A stretch of DNA of 64,000 bases from Gemmatimonadota bacterium (GTDB taxonomy: Bacteria; Gemmatimonadota; Gemmatimonadetes; Longimicrobiales; Gaopeijiaceae), in contig JAJEBR010000024.1 of NCBI GenBank assembly GCA_022822445.1, forward strand, positions 62,001 through 126,000, in the 5' to 3' direction. A program made the position numbers and the translations under genes. Shown here piece after piece: positions 61,512 through 64,000 of this stretch; the first letter of the stretch is position 1, and each line of letters starts with the position of its first letter. Under the pieces are notes generated by a model. That model saw only the letters and a program-made list of their open reading frames with translations, had not been told where the DNA came from and searched no databases.

Positions 61512-63154
61512 CGCCTCCCGTACGTGAACACGTTGAGGTTCCTGAACCGCGCCGCCGGCGCCCCCACGGTGCGGCCGATCAGCTGGGACGGGTCGCCCTT
61601 GAAGGTGCCGCCACCGCCGTAGGCGAAGGTATCCGGTCCCCCGATCATGTCCATCGACCGCCAGAAATCGATGGTGTTGGCCAGGTACGACGGCCTCCTC
61701 AGGATGTCGCCGAGCTTTCCGTCGCGGATCTCGTAGATCAGGCCGCCCCCCCCGCCCTGCATGTTCAGCATCGGCGGATCGACCGAGGCGAAACCGCCCC
61801 CCGGGAAGTAGATGCCGTCCTCGGTGGCCGCGATCATGTCCTCTTCGGAGACGTTCTCCTCGCCCGGATCCATGATCGCGATGCTCGGCGCCACGACCTG
61901 GGTGAGCGTCGATCCCGCCGAACCCGCCGTGCCCCGCGACCCCGTCTCGATCCCGTTTCGCCTGTACCACCAGTCCAGCTGCGGCGCGAATTCCCGCGAC
62001 GTGAAGTAGTCGACCAGCACACCCTCCCGGATGAGCTGGTAGTCCTGCGGAGCGACCCCCTCCGCGTCCCACCTGTACACGCCCGCGGCCCGGGGCACCG
62101 ACCCCGTCGCCCGCACGTTCAGCATCGGGTTGTTGAAGGAGAACTGCCCGAGCGCCTCTTCGGCCGGCCCGAGGTAGCTCGTCCCGCCCGCGTGCATCTC
62201 GTAGCCCAGGACCCGGTCGTACTCCAGCGCCCGCACGATCGTGCTGTTGAGGATCGAAGACACCGCGCCCGAACCGAGGACCACGTCGTAGCGCCCCACG
62301 TCCGGGTCGCGCGCGCCAAGCATCATGTACGCCTCTTCGACCGCCTGCTCGATGTCGTCGGCCCACGGGATCCCCTCGATCGCCTCCCAGCCGTACCCCC
62401 CGGTTCTGAACGACTCCGGGCTGGCCAACCCGAATTCCATGCGGTCTTCCGAGATCACCTGGGCGACGTAACTGCCTCCGAAGTTGTTGAAGCGCTGCTC
62501 GATGTACGACCCCTCGCTGGATGCGAAGACGACATCGGACCTGGAGAAGCTGAAGCTGGAGGAGACCCGGAGGCCCGGCCTGCCGGCCTCGGCGATCTTC
62601 ACCACCAGCTCGTTCGCCTCCAGCTGCAGCTCCAGCTGGTCCTGGATCGTGTAGTTCCAGGGATCCAGGTCGATCGGCGTCTCCCACTGGCCGTCGGCGA
62701 CCACCGGGGCCGGGGCCATCTCGATGTTGTCGGTCTGGCTCCACGGGTTCAGCGACGCCTGTCGCGCGGCGAGACGTGCGATTCGCGCCGCCTCCTCCTC
62801 CGTGACGATCGTCGACGAGGCGAAGCCCCACGCCCCGCCCATCAGGACTCGCACGCCGAAGTTGAGCGATCCGGAAATCCGGCGCAGCCCGACCCGCCTG
62901 TCCCCGGCGCCGGTTGCGCGGGCGATCCCGCTCGTTACGCGCACGTCGGCGTAGCTCGTGCCCACGTCCCGGGCCGCCTGGAGCGCGGTCATGGCGAGCG
63001 CGCGGACGTCGGGGTCCTGGAGGAGGGGGCGGAAGGGGCGGTAGGCGCGCGCGGCGGCGTAGGGATCCTTGAGGAAACGCCCGTCGAGGCCGATGACGCC
63101 AGCCGCCGCGAAGGCCGAGCCGGTGCGCAGGAAGTCGCGCCGTGACCAGGTCAT
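61508..63154 (-). CDS. Tat-exported TldD-like protein without HExxxH (copy 3)
   Basis: A 548-residue member, the most diverged of the three. It keeps the Tat signal (SRRDFLRTGSAFAAAG) and shows NSTIVRALEYD where E. coli TldD has HEAVGHGLEGD, so the metal site is lost here too. It is the first gene of the minus-strand run of eleven and is coupled with PmbA copy 2. The start ATG 63154 has a distant GGAG. The 139-bp gap upstream probably holds the operon promoter, but no clear -35/-10 pair can be named. Confidence 0.88.
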   Translation of the reverse strand: MTWSRRDFLRTGSAFAAAGVIGLDGRFLKDPYAAARAYRPFRPLLQDPDVRALAMTALQAARDVGTSYADVRVTSGIARATGAGDRRVGLRRISGSLNFGVRVLMGGAWGFASSTIVTEEEAARIARLAARQASLNPWSQTDNIEMAPAPVVADGQWETPIDLDPWNYTIQDQLELQLEANELVVKIAEAGRPGLRVSSSFSFSRSDVVFASSEGSYIEQRFNNFGGSYVAQVISEDRMEFGLASPESFRTGGYGWEAIEGIPWADDIEQAVEEAYMMLGARDPDVGRYDVVLGSGAVSSILNSTIVRALEYDRVLGYEMHAGGTSYLGPAEEALGQFSFNNPMLNVRATGSVPRAAGVYRWDAEGVAPQDYQLIREGVLVDYFTSREFAPQLDWWYRRNGIETGSRGTAGSAGSTLTQVVAPSIAIMDPGEENVSEEDMIAATEDGIYFPGGGFASVDPPMLNMQGGGGGLIYEIRDGKLGDILRRPSYLANTIDFWRSMDMIGGPDTFAYGGGGTFKGDPSQLIGRTVGAPAARFRNLNVFTYGRR

Positions 63155-63293
63155 TCTACGAGTCTCCGTGGTGCGGGTGCCGATCGAATACCGGTCCAGA
63201 GTACGAGTGGGCCGGCCGACTCGCAACGGTCGCCCGCCCAGGCTTGCCCTCGCGATCCTTGCGGTCCCGGGGAGCGGTCCCCCCGGCCTGGCC

Positions 63294-63995
63294 TCAGCTG
63301 CGTTCCGGCGGCGGCTCAACTCCAGGTGGGGCGATCGCCGTCGGAGTGATACGAGCGGTCCCCACCTGGGCAGGCTCTTCCTGCGCCGACCCGATCTGCG
63401 CGGGTCCCGGCTCCGCCGGCGCGGCCTGCTCTTCCTCCTCCTCCCGCGGTCCGAACTGGATCAGGAGGCCGCCGAGAACCGAAGTCACGAACCAGGCAGT
63501 GAAGGTGGCCAGGAGGACTTCCCAGGAGTAGAACATCTCGGAGGCCAGGCTGCCGACGGCGGCACCCAGCCACAGCACGAAGTTCTGGAGCTGGAATTCG
63601 AGCTGCTTGCCCAGCTTCATCCCGTGGACGGCCCGAAGCACCAGGTAGACGAGCGCGCCTCCGATCGCGAGCGGCCGGGTGGGCTCGCCCATCGCGGTGA
63701 GAAATCCCAGGGCCACGCCGACCGCGCCCCCGCTCACGATCCACATCTGCGAGGCCACGGGCGAAGTGCCCGAGGGGGCTTCCGGCGCCGGCGCCTCTTC
63801 CGGCGGAGCGGCGTCCGAATCCGCCAGCACCTCCTGTATCGCCGTACTCGTGGCGATCGGATCGATCCCCGCCTCGTTGGCGATGCGGCGCAACTCCTCG
63901 ACGGTCAGGGTGTCGCCGCGTGCGTCGATTTCGGCCGCGCGCTGCAGAATGAGCGTAACCTGTGAGGAGGAGAGCCTGACCGGCGGGTCGGCCAT
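63294..63995 (-). CDS. Hypothetical protein with N-terminal helical domain and membrane module
   Basis: A 233-residue protein with a cytoplasmic-looking N-terminal domain (residues 1-60, LTVEELRRIANEAGIDP), a membrane part with four hydrophobic segments, and a Pro/Ala/Gln-rich tail. The segment from residue about 125 (QLEFQLQNFVLWLGAAVG) is paralogous to the small protein at 47567-47776. It resembles other two-domain stress or membrane proteins of unknown function. The ATG at 63995 lies four bases from the window edge, so its upstream context is not visible. Confidence 0.65.
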   Translation of the reverse strand: MADPPVRLSSSQVTLILQRAAEIDARGDTLTVEELRRIANEAGIDPIATSTAIQEVLADSDAAPPEEAPAPEAPSGTSPVASQMWIVSGGAVGVALGFLTAMGEPTRPLAIGGALVYLVLRAVHGMKLGKQLEFQLQNFVLWLGAAVGSLASEMFYSWEVLLATFTAWFVTSVLGGLLIQFGPREEEEEQAAPAEPGPAQIGSAQEEPAQVGTARITPTAIAPPGVEPPPERS

Positions 63996-64000
63996 TTTCG

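Overview
The window is about 64 kb of GC-rich bacterial chromosome, densely coding on both strands. It holds 52 protein genes I can support, one tRNA, one gene fragment and several repeat or regulatory elements. No phage, insertion sequence, rRNA or CRISPR array is visible. The gene mix suggests a Gemmatimonadota-type bacterium or a near relative: an FtsX-type orphan permease, Tat-exported TldD-like proteins beside a MoxR/DUF58/BatA/DUF4175/DUF4159 block, a DUF5117-type metalloprotease, LVIVD proteins, FabV, and many lipoproteins and anchored thioredoxin-like proteins. This placement is inference from gene content; no rRNA or marker gene is present to confirm it.

Layout. 1-8 kb: the end of a secreted metzincin protease, tRNA-Pro(GGG), a Na+-dependent transporter with a homocysteine S-methyltransferase-like enzyme, a GroES-like protein, a DegT sugar aminotransferase and an FtsX-type permease. 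8-13.8 kb: a DNA-repair neighbourhood (Ogt/Ada-type methyltransferase, AlkA-like glycosylase, a fragment of Fpg, exonuclease III) mixed with FabV, an anchored low-complexity protein and an SMC-like ATPase. 14-20 kb: a PadR regulator, a large LVIVD-repeat protein, an M20 peptidase, a lipoprotein and NudC. 20.5-27.8 kb: one operon for a membrane-bound molybdoenzyme (fused FeS/NrfD subunit, catalytic subunit without Tat signal, TorD-type chaperone) ending in a SulP anion permease. The arrangement resembles the cytoplasm-facing sulfite dehydrogenase SoeABC plus sulfate transport.

27.8-43.7 kb: the most distinctive region. Six paralogous anchored TlpA-type thioredoxin-like proteins lie in two arrays. 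Five carry a tandem duplicated helical module of about 80 residues between the membrane anchor and the CGPC thioredoxin domain; the sixth has one module. A split DsbD (alpha lipoprotein plus beta-gamma membrane protein) heads the first array and would supply electrons to the periplasm. A DUF2092-like protein, a large lipoprotein metalloprotease, a cupin and a gamma-glutamyltransferase lie within or beside it.

43.9-47.8 kb: small unrecognised proteins, a VanZ-like protein and an amidinotransferase. 47.9-63.2 kb: a minus-strand run of eleven genes with two TldD-PmbA pairs, an extra TldD, then MoxR, DUF58, BatA-like, DUF4175, DUF4159 and a final membrane protein. All three TldD-like proteins have Tat signals, and all have lost the HExxxH metal site when aligned by eye.

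Two features cut across the window. First, a 27-bp AT-rich motif (two WTTACA-like hexamers exactly 15 bp apart around a TGTCRWGT core) occurs five times at gene boundaries; I cannot assign it to a known regulator. Second, short tandem repeats occur inside conserved enzymes with periods of 18, 21, 24 and 33 bp, all multiples of three, whereas the one tandem array at a gene start has a 35-bp period.
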